DNA from: Paenibacillus glycanilyticus
Lineage (GTDB): Bacteria; Bacillota; Bacilli; Paenibacillales; Paenibacillaceae
Assembly: GCF_023715145.1 (NCBI RefSeq)
Contig: NZ_JAMBNP010000002.1
Span: forward strand, 682,001-746,000
Direction of reading: 5' to 3'
Length of the DNA stretch: 64,000 nucleotides
Shown: in pieces, positions 26,085 to 34,801 of the stretch
How the letters are laid out: every line of letters begins with the position of its first letter
Numbering within the stretch: the stretch's first letter is position 1
Notes under the pieces: generated by a model
What the model was told of the DNA's origin: nothing
Seen by the model: only the letters and a program-made list of their open reading frames with translations
The model's database searches: none
Position numbers and translations under genes: made by a program

Positions 26085-27677
26085 TTAGAACAATGTAATT
26101 TCTTTAGCCGTGTTCAGGTCAGGCAGGTTTGTCAATTGCTCGAGGATGTCTTTGCCTGCGTTTTTATCAACGGTCAGAACCATGATCGCGGAACCGCCAA
26201 CCAGCTGACGACCTACTTGCATCGTTGCGATGTTCACGTCGTTGTTGCCCAGGAGCGTACCAACGCGGCCGATGATGCCCGGTTTGTCGTTATGCGAGAT
26301 CAGGATCAGGTTGCCTTCAGGCGTAACGTCTACAGGGAACTTGTCGATTTGGACAACGCGTTCTCCATAGCCTGTGAGCAGTGTGCCTGCAACGATACGT
26401 TCTTCTTTTTTCGTACGGAGCGATACGGTTACCAGGTTCGTGAAGTCTTTGGAAGCCTGGGACTTTTGCTGTACGATGTTCACGTCGCGAACTTTAGCAA
26501 GGTGCATCGAGTTAACAACGTTTACTTGGTCGGAGCCAAGGTGATGGGACAACACGCCTTTGACAATGTAACGTGTCAGCGGCTGGGTATCAACCTCTGC
26601 AAGCTCGCCGGAGTAGCGTACTGTAATTTCTTGCACAGCGCCTTCGGTAATCTGAGCCACCAAGCTGCCGAGTTTTTCGCCCAGCGAGTAGTAAGGCTGC
26701 AGCTTGCTCTGCAGGTTAGCAGGGATAGGAGGCATGTTAACCGCGTTGCTGAACGGTTCGTTGCGCAGGATATGCAGCACTTGCTCCGATACGTCGATTG
26801 CAACGTTCTCTTGCGCTTCTACTGTAGATGCGCCAAGATGCGGTGTTACGATGATTTTCGGATGAGTCAGGAACGGATGATCTTCAGCCGGCGGTTCTAC
26901 TTCGAATACGTCAAATGCAGCACCGGCAACGATACCCGCATCAACTGCTTCTACAAGCGCAAGCTCATCGATGATACCGCCGCGTGCGCAGTTAACGATA
27001 CGCATGCCAGGCTTCATTACTTCGAATTGCTTCTTGCCGATCATATGACGAGTCTCGGGAGTAAGCGGCGTATGAACGGTCATGAAGTCTGCGTTACGAA
27101 CGATTTCGTCTACGGTAGCCAGCTTAACGCCAAGCTTCTCCGCGCGCTCTTCCGTCATGAACGGGTCATAACCCATAATTTCCATTCCGAATGCTTTTGC
27201 GCGTTTCGCTACTTCGCTGCCGATACGTCCCATGCCCAGAACGCCAAGCGTTTTGTTGCGAAGCTCAACGCCGAGGAACGATTTGCGGTCCCAAACGCCG
27301 CCTACGGTTTTCAGGTAGGCTTGCGGGATGTGACGGGCAACCGCCATCATCATGGCAAACGTATGCTCGCAAGTTGTAATCGTGTTGCCGTCTGGCGCAT
27401 TGATAACGATAATACCGCGTTGCGTTGCTGCTTCCAGATCGATATTATCCACGCCTACACCGGCGCGGCCTACAACTTTGAGCTGCTTGCCGGCTTCCAT
27501 GATACGCGGCGTTACGCGCGTTTGGCTGCGCACGAGCAGGGCGTCGTATTCACCGATAATGCTTACCAATTCGTCTTCGCTGAGTCCAGGCTTTTTGTCG
27601 ACTGCAACATCTTCTGCGTCTACAAGCTGTTGAATGCCCAGATCACTGATGGGATCCGATACTAACACTTTAAACAT
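26085..27677 (-). CDS. serA: D-3-phosphoglycerate dehydrogenase
   Basis: SerA oxidises 3-phosphoglycerate with NAD+ as the first step of serine synthesis. The 530-residue length is that of the long bacterial form: substrate/NAD domains (LGVLGMGRIGSEVAKRA nucleotide fold; the catalytic His in THPKIIVTPHLGAST), an intervening allosteric domain and a C-terminal ACT domain (NDKPGIIGRVGTLL) that binds serine in this family. AGGAGG precedes the ATG. The leader is long and structured. Confidence 0.96.
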   Translation of the reverse strand: MFKVLVSDPISDLGIQQLVDAEDVAVDKKPGLSEDELVSIIGEYDALLVRSQTRVTPRIMEAGKQLKVVGRAGVGVDNIDLEAATQRGIIVINAPDGNTITTCEHTFAMMMAVARHIPQAYLKTVGGVWDRKSFLGVELRNKTLGVLGMGRIGSEVAKRAKAFGMEIMGYDPFMTEERAEKLGVKLATVDEIVRNADFMTVHTPLTPETRHMIGKKQFEVMKPGMRIVNCARGGIIDELALVEAVDAGIVAGAAFDVFEVEPPAEDHPFLTHPKIIVTPHLGASTVEAQENVAIDVSEQVLHILRNEPFSNAVNMPPIPANLQSKLQPYYSLGEKLGSLVAQITEGAVQEITVRYSGELAEVDTQPLTRYIVKGVLSHHLGSDQVNVVNSMHLAKVRDVNIVQQKSQASKDFTNLVTVSLRTKKEERIVAGTLLTGYGERVVQIDKFPVDVTPEGNLILISHNDKPGIIGRVGTLLGNNDVNIATMQVGRQLVGGSAIMVLTVDKNAGKDILEQLTNLPDLNTAKEITLF

Positions 27678-27702
27678 ATGTAGATTGCCTCCTAAAATTT
27701 TT

Positions 27703-27759
27703 GTGAAGTGCCGACATATGGAGCAAACAAGCGGTCTGCCCGATATGTCGGCACTTCAC
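27703..27759 (-). promoter_or_regulatory. perfect 17-bp hairpin in front of serA ribosome site
   Basis: GTGAAGTGCCGACATAT and its exact inverse flank a 23-base loop. In the serA transcript the hairpin is followed by AAAAATTTT and then AGGAGG, so it ends 9 bases before the ribosome site. It has no U-run directly after it and is probably a regulatory or mRNA-protecting structure. Confidence 0.7.
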
Positions 27760-27793
27760 GTCCATTTGTATTCTAAATAGATGGTCACTAAAA

Positions 27794-27839
27794 CAAAAAA
27801 CCTCGTCCCGGCACAGAAACGAGAGCGAGCCGGACGAGA
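27794..27839 (-). terminator. leader terminator (attenuator) of serA
   Basis: In the serA transcript CTCGTCC-GGC pairs with GCCGGGACGAG (one bulged base) and is followed by GTTTTTTG. GACGA just upstream can instead pair with TCGTC in the terminator's 5' arm, giving a competing structure. No T-box sequence is present, so the ligand, if any, is unknown. Confidence 0.65.
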
Positions 27840-27951
27840 TGTTCGTCTGTAATACGGCAATCGTTGTTGTTGTTGTCCCTGATGTGTGAAAAAATGCACG
27901 CTTTATTATATGTCGAAACGTGATAAAACCGATATGGACAACCGTTACTAT

Positions 27952-27979
27952 TTTATAGCATGGTGGTGGACAATTGCAA
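27952..27979 (-). promoter_or_regulatory. sigma-A promoter for serA
   Basis: On the minus strand TTGCAA, a 16-base spacer and TATAAA preceded by TGC (extended -10). It would give a leader of about 265 bases. Confidence 0.55.
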
Positions 27980-28064
27980 TGTATAAACTTGATCAAATGT
28001 GAAATTTTCGTTATGATTCAAAGCATCACAAGAGATATGATCAGGTCAGGGGAGAGAGACGGTT

Positions 28065-28391
28065 ATGAGTAAGTGGAAAGAATTGGAGCCTGCATTACTG
28101 CTGCAGCTGCTTGCGGACGGACAAATCGAGCCGGAGCAGGTTATTGACGTGCGCGAAAGTTTTGAATGGGATTTCTATCATCTGGAATCATCCCGATTAA
28201 TACCTATGAATACGATCCCCTATAGTCTCGGAACCATTTCGGATGACAAACCGTTATATATAGTATGCGCGCATGGGGTGCGCAGTGCGGCCGTTTGCAA
28301 TTATTTAGAAGAACAAGGCTATGGCAGCCTCCACAATGTTACCGGCGGAATGGCCGCTATAGCCTCGTTACAAGGATTTCAATATGATTGA
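28065..28391 (+). CDS. rhodanese-like sulfurtransferase
   Basis: A 108-residue single-domain rhodanese. The catalytic loop is CAHGVRS with the active cysteine at 68; the conserved IDVRE near the N-terminus and GG near the C-terminus are present. Such proteins move sulfane sulfur to acceptors, but the partner is unknown. GGGGAGAGAGAC precedes the ATG. It is divergent from serA. Confidence 0.88.
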   Translation: MSKWKELEPALLLQLLADGQIEPEQVIDVRESFEWDFYHLESSRLIPMNTIPYSLGTISDDKPLYIVCAHGVRSAAVCNYLEEQGYGSLHNVTGGMAAIASLQGFQYD

Positions 28392-28403
28392 GTGTGATTC
28401 CGT

Positions 28404-29309
28404 TTACGAGAAGAATGGGAGCTGAGGCAGCAGGGCCTGCTTATAGAGCTTCGAACGGTTCTCTGAAAAATCTCCGCTGCGCACGGCTTCCGTATCGATA
28501 AGCAGATCGGCGATCGCCGTTACCGACTTCAGATTCAGCTTCGCCGGCTGGCCAGAAGAGATAAAGTCATCGATTCGGCTCGTCAGATCCTGCGGATAAA
28601 AGACGGTAAGCTGCTCGCGGGAAGCGAGCTGGTCAGCCATAAGCTTGTTTTTGACGATTAGCGGAAGGTTTGACCATTTCTTGATTTCGATTACCTTTGG
28701 CATAGTATAATCAGTAGGGATGTTTGGCTCAACCGTTGCTCCCCATTTCATCATGGCGGCGTAATAAGCCTGTTGCGCGTCCAACGCCTTCCGTGCGGCA
28801 AGCCGGTAAGAGTCCAGTTGTTCAATTTTACTTTGCAGCTTGGAGACATCCGTTGATCTGGCGCCTGCAGCCGCTGCTCTCGCAGCCTGCTCGAACTGCT
28901 CCAGACTACGGATATAATTCGACTGGGCATCGCCCAGGAGCGGAGATTTCTGCATATCGAAGGATGCGGCTTCTGTTCGTTTCGAATGTGCAAGCTCAGC
29001 CAATTCCTTCAGCGTAGAGGATGCACTGCCCGGTTTGCCTTGAGCAAACTCGCTCATCGCAGCATCCCAATCGGATTGAAATTCACGGTAAGGCAAAAAT
29101 ACGGTATGATAAAAAGAGACAAGATCCTGCTGCTGGTAAGGACTGCTATCCGGAACCTTCGCAGCCTGCAGCTCTTTCATTTCGTATTTGGTTTCCGTTT
29201 TGGACGTTCCGAGCTTTACGCCGTAGAAGAATGCGCCAACGGCACAGACAAGCATAAAGACAAACCCCAAACTAAATATCATTGCGGAACGAGGTAAACG
29301 TTTCTCCAT
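28404..29309 (-). CDS. hypothetical membrane-anchored coiled-coil protein
   Basis: A 301-residue protein with one N-terminal membrane helix (about residues 12-32) and an extracytoplasmic, largely helical body rich in Ala, Gln and Lys; residues 120-175 look like a coiled coil. I do not recognise a family. AAGGAG lies 8 bases before the ATG at 29309; a GTG three bases earlier is possible. It is convergent with the rhodanese gene, and divergent from the CPBP protease. Confidence 0.75.
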   Translation of the reverse strand: MEKRLPRSAMIFSLGFVFMLVCAVGAFFYGVKLGTSKTETKYEMKELQAAKVPDSSPYQQQDLVSFYHTVFLPYREFQSDWDAAMSEFAQGKPGSASSTLKELAELAHSKRTEAASFDMQKSPLLGDAQSNYIRSLEQFEQAARAAAAGARSTDVSKLQSKIEQLDSYRLAARKALDAQQAYYAAMMKWGATVEPNIPTDYTMPKVIEIKKWSNLPLIVKNKLMADQLASREQLTVFYPQDLTSRIDDFISSGQPAKLNLKSVTAIADLLIDTEAVRSGDFSENRSKLYKQALLPQLPFFS

Positions 29310-29416
29310 CACAAATCTCCTTCTATGGTATTAGATGATGCCGTCGTTTGTGCCCTATCAGTATAGGTGAAATGATCATAAAAGGAAATATGACCTACTT
29401 AGACAGGCGGGAAGCT

Positions 29417-30019
29417 ATGAAAAAATTCGATCTCCGTAATATCCACGTGCGCCAATTATCCGTCGATGAGCTTGACGACCGCATGCTGCTAGTAAATCTT
29501 TACGTTACGCAAGCAATTACTATTATTATCGGTTTGGTATGGGCATTATTTCAGCGTTCCAATCCATTTCATTTGTTACAATTTCCCGATAATCTTTCCT
29601 TCTTATGGTGGGGGCTTGGTCTGGCGGCTGCTGTTATTGTCGTTGACCTGCTTATTTCCAGATGGGTTCCGGAGGAAGCAACCGATGACGGTGGCATCAA
29701 CGATCGTATTTTCCGCAACAGGCCGGTATGGCATATTGTTGTTATTTCGTTTGTGGTTGCCGTCTGCGAGGAAGTATTGTTCCGGGGCGCAGTCCAGCAT
29801 TCCTTTGGTCCGTATTGGACGAGCATCATCTTCGCAGCCATTCATGTCCGTTACCTGAAGCATTGGATTCCTACGGGTCTTGTCTTCTCGATCAGTTATG
29901 GGTTAGGCTGGATTTATATCGAGTCCGGTACTTTATGGGCGCCGATCCTTGCGCATTTCTTGGTTGATTTGATTATGGGATTAATTATCCGATTCAGGAG
30001 GGAGCAGACAGAGCAGTGA
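29417..30019 (+). CDS. CPBP-family intramembrane metalloprotease
   Basis: A 200-residue polytopic protein with the CPBP (Abi/CAAX protease) motifs EEVLFRG (E118, E119), FAAIH (H143) and a late LAHFLVDL. The family cleaves or modifies membrane proteins; the substrate here is unknown. By gene order it corresponds to YpbD of B. subtilis. The start at 29417 has GGCGGG 6 bases upstream; an ATG at 29390 after AAAGGA is an alternative. The stop overlaps the following small gene. Confidence 0.88.
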   Translation: MKKFDLRNIHVRQLSVDELDDRMLLVNLYVTQAITIIIGLVWALFQRSNPFHLLQFPDNLSFLWWGLGLAAAVIVVDLLISRWVPEEATDDGGINDRIFRNRPVWHIVVISFVVAVCEEVLFRGAVQHSFGPYWTSIIFAAIHVRYLKHWIPTGLVFSISYGLGWIYIESGTLWAPILAHFLVDLIMGLIIRFRREQTEQ

Positions 30020-30249
30020 TGAGCAGAGTGGAGAAATTCGGTAGCTCAAGAGGGAAACGACAACATGTGCAGGCGGCAGTTCAGCCTGGCAACGCGACCG
30101 ACACGAATGCAGAGGCGCTGCCGCCTAGACGTAAGGTACACCCTTCCAGTGTGCAGAAAGTAACCAAATGGTATTATAATCTTTTATTTCTGTTATTCGT
30201 TTGTCTGGTGGCAGGGCTCTTCTATTACGGCTTGCGGTTTACGGAGTGA
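30019..30249 (+). CDS. small single-pass membrane protein
   Basis: A 76-residue protein with a basic, polar N-terminal 45 residues and one C-terminal membrane helix (about 51-70), so probably tail-anchored. It overlaps the stop of the CPBP protease gene, which suggests co-expression and perhaps a joint role. No known family. It overlaps the convergent deacetylase gene by 11 bases. Confidence 0.7.
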   Translation: MSRVEKFGSSRGKRQHVQAAVQPGNATDTNAEALPPRRKVHPSSVQKVTKWYYNLLFLLFVCLVAGLFYYGLRFTE

Positions 30250-31096
30250 CCTTAATCGTCTCGGGATCGATGAAGGTATACCCCTTCTCCTCGAGCTTTG
30301 TAAGCAGGTCGTCGAGTGCGGCAGCCGTCCATGTTAATTCATGCATCAGAATATTGGCCCCGGGATGAAGCTGCTCCAGCACGTTGCTGACCACTTTGTC
30401 CGGATTGCCGGGAGACTTTTGCTCCCAATCAAGTGAACCATTCGACCACGTCATGAACAGCATGCCGTGGTTTTTTGCCGTCTCCTTGACGGCATCCCCG
30501 CCGGAGCCGTACGGAGGGCGGAAGAACAAGGGTTCCTTGCCAATCAGCGCTTTTACCTCTGTTTGAACATCGGCGATTTGCGATTCGACCTTAGCAGGCT
30601 CTTCTTTCTTAAGATCGACGTGATCCCAGGAATGATTGCCGATCGTTTGTCCCCGTTCATGGATCAGCTTCAATAATTCGGGATGCTGCTTGACTCTGTA
30701 GCCGTTCACGAAGAAAATCGCCTTTGCTTTATGTTTATCCAGCGTATCGAGCAGACTATTTATAACTTCCTTATTGTGCGGAGCATCGTCGAAGGTAAGC
30801 AGAACCGCTTTTTTGGATGTTTTTGCTTCATCAAGAGGGACGAACCGGTATGCGCTTGTCATTTTGTACAGCGGTGTTTTTGCCTCGGGTGTTGGACTTG
30901 GCGTCGCTGGCGTTTCGGCTGGCGCTGTAGTCTTGGCGGATGCTTGGGCGGCAGGAGGAGATTGCGCGGCAGCTGTGCTTGCTGACGGCTCAATGCTTGT
31001 ACCTGTGTTAGTTGCCTTGGTCGGAGAACTGCAAGAGGTCAAAAGTGCTGTAAGGGCAAGAACGGCACAGACAGTGCCGAGGTTAGCTTTGGTCAT
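30239..31096 (-). CDS. polysaccharide deacetylase lipoprotein
   Basis: A 285-residue lipoprotein (lipobox LTSC, Cys22) with an Ala/Thr/Pro-rich linker (about 25-75) and a NodB deacetylase domain. Conserved motifs are TFDDAP, HSWDH, FFRPPYG and MHE. The domain removes acetyl groups from N-acetylated sugars, probably cell-wall peptidoglycan. The start was placed at 31096, which has GGTGGAG upstream. Substrate not determined. Confidence 0.9.
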   Translation of the reverse strand: MTKANLGTVCAVLALTALLTSCSSPTKATNTGTSIEPSASTAAAQSPPAAQASAKTTAPAETPATPSPTPEAKTPLYKMTSAYRFVPLDEAKTSKKAVLLTFDDAPHNKEVINSLLDTLDKHKAKAIFFVNGYRVKQHPELLKLIHERGQTIGNHSWDHVDLKKEEPAKVESQIADVQTEVKALIGKEPLFFRPPYGSGGDAVKETAKNHGMLFMTWSNGSLDWEQKSPGNPDKVVSNVLEQLHPGANILMHELTWTAAALDDLLTKLEEKGYTFIDPETIKVTP

Positions 31097-31252
31097 CAAA
31101 TCTCCACCTTGTTGTCAGTAGTTTGGCTGCTTTATCCAATTTTAACATACGGTCAAAGGCGTTGCCCGTTTTCCTGAAATTGAGCAGGATGATGCTTGTT
31201 GTCGGGGAGAAAATAAATGGTGCAACTATCCCCGAAGGAGGAAACGCATATC

Positions 31253-31582
31253 ATGAGAATCGGCGGGTTCATGTTAGGCGCCGCAGCAGGTCTGGCGGCA
31301 GCCGTATACGTATCACGCAAAAGACCCGGAATGGCGGCATGGGCATCCAGCTCGCTTGCGAGCGCATGTTCGTCCATCGGCAAAAGCGCGGCATCCATGA
31401 TGATGAAAAGAGGGCTTAACAAAGCAGTAGAGGCATCAACGATTGCCCCAAAGCATTCAGACGATACCGCCGGAAAGCAAGGAGGAGGCTGGGAGCAGGT
31501 TGAGCAGTTAATCAACAGCGATCCCGGACTTAAGGAGCAGGCGAGTCAGATCATGGCGGAATCGTCTTTCAAACCGCATTAA
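31253..31582 (+). CDS. hypothetical small protein with N-terminal glycine/alanine helix
   Basis: A 109-residue protein that begins MRIGGFMLGAAAGLAAAVYV, resembling a short membrane or lipid-associated helix, then a Ser/Ala/Met-rich segment and a polar tail. AGGAGG lies 10 bases before the ATG at 31253. It resembles small membrane-associated proteins of spore formers, but I cannot name a family. A clear terminator follows. Confidence 0.7.
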   Translation: MRIGGFMLGAAAGLAAAVYVSRKRPGMAAWASSSLASACSSIGKSAASMMMKRGLNKAVEASTIAPKHSDDTAGKQGGGWEQVEQLINSDPGLKEQASQIMAESSFKPH

Positions 31583-31596
31583 TGAAGCTGCATATG

Positions 31597-31649
31597 GAAT
31601 CGTTGATGTACGCGCTTGTTACCGGCGCTGCATAAACGATTCTTTTTTT
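31597..31649 (+). terminator. terminator after the 31253 gene
   Basis: GAATCGTT and AACGATTC enclose a GC-rich inner stem and are followed by TTTTTTT. Confidence 0.85.
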
Positions 31650-31779
31650 GCCTAATTTAGGTGCAATCCGGGGACAGACATGATAAAGTAATACATAGTA
31701 CGATTTGATCATTTTGATCACATCTTACCAATAATTTCATACGCTGTTTACAACAGATGCTGCAGAGGAGGATCCTGTC

Positions 31780-32394
31780 ATGAAAATCGAACGGCTTAGT
31801 CAGGACAAGATACGGATTTTCCTGACGTTCGACGACCTGCTCGAGCGGGGGATCCAGAAGGAAGACATGTGGCGCGAAATCCCTAAAGTACACGATCTAT
31901 TCAGTGAAATGATGGAACAAGCATACAGTGAACTGGGTTTCGATGCCAGCGGCCCGCTTGCGGTCGAAGTGTTTGCCCTCCCCGCCCAAGGAATGGTGGT
32001 GATCGTCACCCGTGGCAAAATGAACGGTCAATCCGATGAACGGGCAACCGATGATGAAGACACGGAAGACGAGATATACGAAATGGAAGTTACGATGGAG
32101 CAGAGCGATATCGTAATGTATTCATTCAGGGATTTTGAGGATGTCATTAATGTATGCAAACAGCTGCAGGCAGCTTCGCTTACGGAGGATGGACGCTTGT
32201 ATTCGTACAACGGGAAGTGGATTTTGGCGCTTGAGCCGGCACTAATCGAGACGGCACGCCATAATGCGGTAATTGCCTTGCTTGCCGAATACGGAGAAGC
32301 GACATCTGTCACCTACGCAATGCTGGAGGAGTACGGCAAGGTCATTATGCCGTCTCAAGCTGTGCGGGAAATTTGCACTCATTTCTATAATTGA
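31780..32394 (+). CDS. mecA: MecA-family adaptor protein
   Basis: A 204-residue adaptor that delivers substrates to the ClpC-ClpP protease. The N-terminal MKIERLSQDKIRIFLTFDDL and the C-terminal ClpC-binding domain are typical, with the acidic linker (DDEDTEDE) between them. In B. subtilis a second copy, YpbH/MecB, lies beside gudB, and this gene has that position, so it may be the YpbH orthologue rather than MecA. AGAGGAGGATCC is the ribosome site. Confidence 0.92.
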   Translation: MKIERLSQDKIRIFLTFDDLLERGIQKEDMWREIPKVHDLFSEMMEQAYSELGFDASGPLAVEVFALPAQGMVVIVTRGKMNGQSDERATDDEDTEDEIYEMEVTMEQSDIVMYSFRDFEDVINVCKQLQAASLTEDGRLYSYNGKWILALEPALIETARHNAVIALLAEYGEATSVTYAMLEEYGKVIMPSQAVREICTHFYN

Positions 32395-32409
32395 GAAGCA
32401 CATGGGATT

Positions 32410-32451
32410 AGAGCATCGGCAGACAAATAATTGTCTGCAGGTGCTCTTCTT
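32410..32451 (+). terminator. terminator after mecA
   Basis: AGAGCA..GCAGACAA pairs with TTGTCTGC..TGCTCT and ends in TCTT. Confidence 0.8.
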
Positions 32452-32532
32452 GCATGTAATGGGGTGCTTTTGGAATATCGTGATGTATACACGCTCATAT
32501 TACAAGTAGACAAAGGCGGGTGAACTTGAATT

Positions 32533-33774
32533 ATGGCGGATAACGATGTTTTAAAGTCCACACAGGTAGTTATTGAAGAAGCCCTATTGAAGCTTGGCTA
32601 TAAAGAGGATATGATTGAGCTCTTGAAGGAACCGATGCGAGTTCTAAGCGTCAGGATTCCTGTTAAGATGGATAGTGGCGTAACCAAGGTGTTCACCGGC
32701 TACCGGGCACAGCATAATGATGCGGTTGGCCCGACAAAAGGCGGTGTCCGTTTCCATCCGGCCGTAACGGAAAACGAAGTAAAGGCATTATCGATCTGGA
32801 TGAGCCTGAAATGCGGCATTGCGGATCTGCCCTATGGCGGAGGCAAAGGCGGCGTCATCTGCGATCCGAGAAAAATGTCGTTTGGCGAGCTTGAGCGGCT
32901 GAGCCGCGGATATGTCCGCGCAGTAAGTCAGATTGTTGGCCCGACCAAAGATATTCCGGCTCCGGATGTGATGACCAACTCGCAAATTATGGCTTGGATG
33001 CTTGATGAATACAGCCGCATTAGAGAATTTGATTCTCCCGGTTTCATTACGGGCAAGCCGATTGTGCTCGGCGGTTCCAGAGGGCGAGAAACGGCCACGG
33101 CTCGCGGCGTTGTTATTATGATTCATGAAGCGCTTGCTCTTAAAGGAATTGAGCTGAATAAGGCAAGAATTGTCATTCAAGGCTTCGGCAATGCCGGAAG
33201 TTATCTTGCCAAATTCATGCATGAGGCCGGTGCGAGAGTAATTGGTATATCCGATGTGAACGGAGCGTTGTATAATGAAGATGGATTAGATATTCCTTAC
33301 TTGCTCGATCGGCGCGATTCCTTCGGCAATGTAACGAATCTATTCCCGCAGACGATATCCAACAGGGATCTGCTCGAGCTGGACTGCGATGTGCTGGTCC
33401 CCGCTGCAATCGAGAATCAGATTACGGAGGATAACGCTCCGCGCATCAAAGCAACCATAGTTGTGGAAGCAGCGAATGGACCCACTACTCTCGAAGCGAC
33501 GAGGATACTATCCGAACGCGGCATCCTGCTTATACCGGATGTACTGGCGAGTGCCGGAGGGGTTATTGTCTCTTATTTCGAGTGGGTTCAGAACAATCAG
33601 GGCTTCTACTGGGATGAACAAGAAGTGGATGACCGGCTGCGGGTTATGATGATCCGCGGCTTTAACCAAGTATACGAGATTCATAAATCAAGGAATGTCA
33701 ACATGCGTCTTGCCGCCTATATGGCAGGCGTACGAAAAATGGCGGAGGCGGTGCGTTATCGCGGCTGGGTATAA
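32533..33774 (+). CDS. gudB: NAD-dependent glutamate dehydrogenase
   Basis: A 413-residue Glu/Leu/Phe/Val dehydrogenase that oxidises glutamate to 2-oxoglutarate and ammonia. The substrate-binding segment (GPTKGGVRFHP), the catalytic-lysine block KCGIADLPYGGGKGG, and the dinucleotide fold QGFGNAGSYLA are present and intact, unlike the inactivated gudB of laboratory B. subtilis. Neighbours mecA and prsW match the gudB region of Bacillus. Confidence 0.94.
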   Translation: MADNDVLKSTQVVIEEALLKLGYKEDMIELLKEPMRVLSVRIPVKMDSGVTKVFTGYRAQHNDAVGPTKGGVRFHPAVTENEVKALSIWMSLKCGIADLPYGGGKGGVICDPRKMSFGELERLSRGYVRAVSQIVGPTKDIPAPDVMTNSQIMAWMLDEYSRIREFDSPGFITGKPIVLGGSRGRETATARGVVIMIHEALALKGIELNKARIVIQGFGNAGSYLAKFMHEAGARVIGISDVNGALYNEDGLDIPYLLDRRDSFGNVTNLFPQTISNRDLLELDCDVLVPAAIENQITEDNAPRIKATIVVEAANGPTTLEATRILSERGILLIPDVLASAGGVIVSYFEWVQNNQGFYWDEQEVDDRLRVMMIRGFNQVYEIHKSRNVNMRLAAYMAGVRKMAEAVRYRGWV

Positions 33775-33822
33775 CCGGCGGCGGGAGCGCTCCGCCGGGT
33801 GCCTGGGAGGTGAAACATCGAA

Positions 33823-34521
33823 TTGCTAATGTTTTCTGTGCTGACTGCCGCGGTGGCCCCTGGGGTTTCGCTGCTTACGTATTTGTATCTAAAGGACCGT
33901 TATGATGCAGAGCCGATTCATATGGTCGTTCGTATGTTTCTGCTCGGTGTCCTCATCGTCGTGCCGATCGTTGTCATCCAGCGCGGCTTGCAGCTGTGGT
34001 TTGGCGACAATCAGCCTGTTCTGTTCTCTTTTGTAGAATCGGCCGGAATTGAGGAATTTGTGAAGTGGTTCGTCTTGTATCACATGATCTATAACCATAC
34101 GGAGTTCGATGAACCGTATGACGGAATCGTGTATGCAGCTTCGATCTCGCTTGGCTTCGCTACTCTTGAGAATGTATTGTACGCGATTTACTCGCCATCG
34201 ACCTTTGGAACGCTGCTCATGCGAGCGCTGCTGCCCGTATCCGGTCATGCGCTATTTGGAGTGATGATGGGCTATTACTTAGGCAAGGCCAAGTTCGCTA
34301 CAGCTTCGAAGCGCAATATTTATCTGACGATCTCTTTATGTCTTCCGCTGCTGCTGCACGGAGCGTATGACTATATTATGATTTCGTTCAAGACTAACTG
34401 GATGTTTGTAATCGTTCCGTTTATGGTGGCTCTGTGGGTGTGGGGTCTCCGCAAAATGAACAATGCCAATTCCCGTTCGCCTTTCCGCTTCATCAGCCGC
34501 GAGGATGAGGTTAAACTGTAA
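33823..34521 (+). CDS. prsW: intramembrane metalloprotease PrsW
   Basis: A 232-residue polytopic protease; in B. subtilis PrsW cuts the anti-sigma factor RsiW. The catalytic EExxK (EEFVK) and the ATLEN and GHALFG motifs are present. GGGAGGTG lies 10 bases before a TTG start at 33823; an ATG at 33829 is the alternative. A GC-rich hairpin (CCGGCGG/CCGCCGG) lies immediately upstream of the ribosome site. Confidence 0.92.
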   Translation: MLMFSVLTAAVAPGVSLLTYLYLKDRYDAEPIHMVVRMFLLGVLIVVPIVVIQRGLQLWFGDNQPVLFSFVESAGIEEFVKWFVLYHMIYNHTEFDEPYDGIVYAASISLGFATLENVLYAIYSPSTFGTLLMRALLPVSGHALFGVMMGYYLGKAKFATASKRNIYLTISLCLPLLLHGAYDYIMISFKTNWMFVIVPFMVALWVWGLRKMNNANSRSPFRFISREDEVKL

Positions 34522-34572
34522 ATCTTCCGTCCATAATGGTTAGTAATAATCATTATAATGACGGAGGCTGGA

Positions 34573-34728
34573 ATGGAACCAAGGGTTAAGGTAACGATAC
34601 GGTGCAATGTATGCGGCGAGAAGTTTGTTCTGCGCGGCAGACGCGATAAAGGAATGATCGACACCGGCTTCAAGCAATGCATTTGCAACAACATGAATGA
34701 CCTCGATATTGAAGAACACAGCATTTGA
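34573..34728 (+). CDS. 51-residue Cys-rich (zinc-ribbon-like) protein
   Basis: A short gene with GGAGG 5 bases before its ATG. It encodes 51 residues with cysteines in a CxxC...CxC arrangement (RCNVCGEKF and QCICNN), a pattern that could hold zinc. It is not anti-TRAP, whose cysteines are spaced CxxC/CxxC. It occupies the place of sleB between prsW and ypeB. Family unknown. Confidence 0.65.
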   Translation: MEPRVKVTIRCNVCGEKFVLRGRRDKGMIDTGFKQCICNNMNDLDIEEHSI

Positions 34729-34739
34729 CACAGATGCAT

Positions 34740-34798
34740 AAAGCTCCCTTCTGCAAACCAAACTAACGCTAGGTTTTGCAGAAGAAAGGAGCTTTTTT
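34740..34798 (+). terminator. terminator whose 3' arm carries the ypeB Shine-Dalgarno
   Basis: AAAGCTCC..TTCTGCAAA pairs with TTTTGCAGAA..GGAGCTTTT and is followed by TTTTTT. AAAGGAG in the 3' arm (34785-34791) is 10 bases before the ATG of ypeB and is its only ribosome site. Confidence 0.8.
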
Positions 34799-34801
34799 GT
34801 T

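Noticed and set aside
25980..27665. 561-residue open frame on the plus strand over serA
   Set aside because: It is the complement of serA, with no ribosome site, no recognisable motif and a Cys/His-rich composition typical of an antisense frame.
27690..27980. T-box in the serA leader
   Set aside because: The AGGGTGGNACCGCG box is not present; AGGGACAACAAC is the nearest and does not match.
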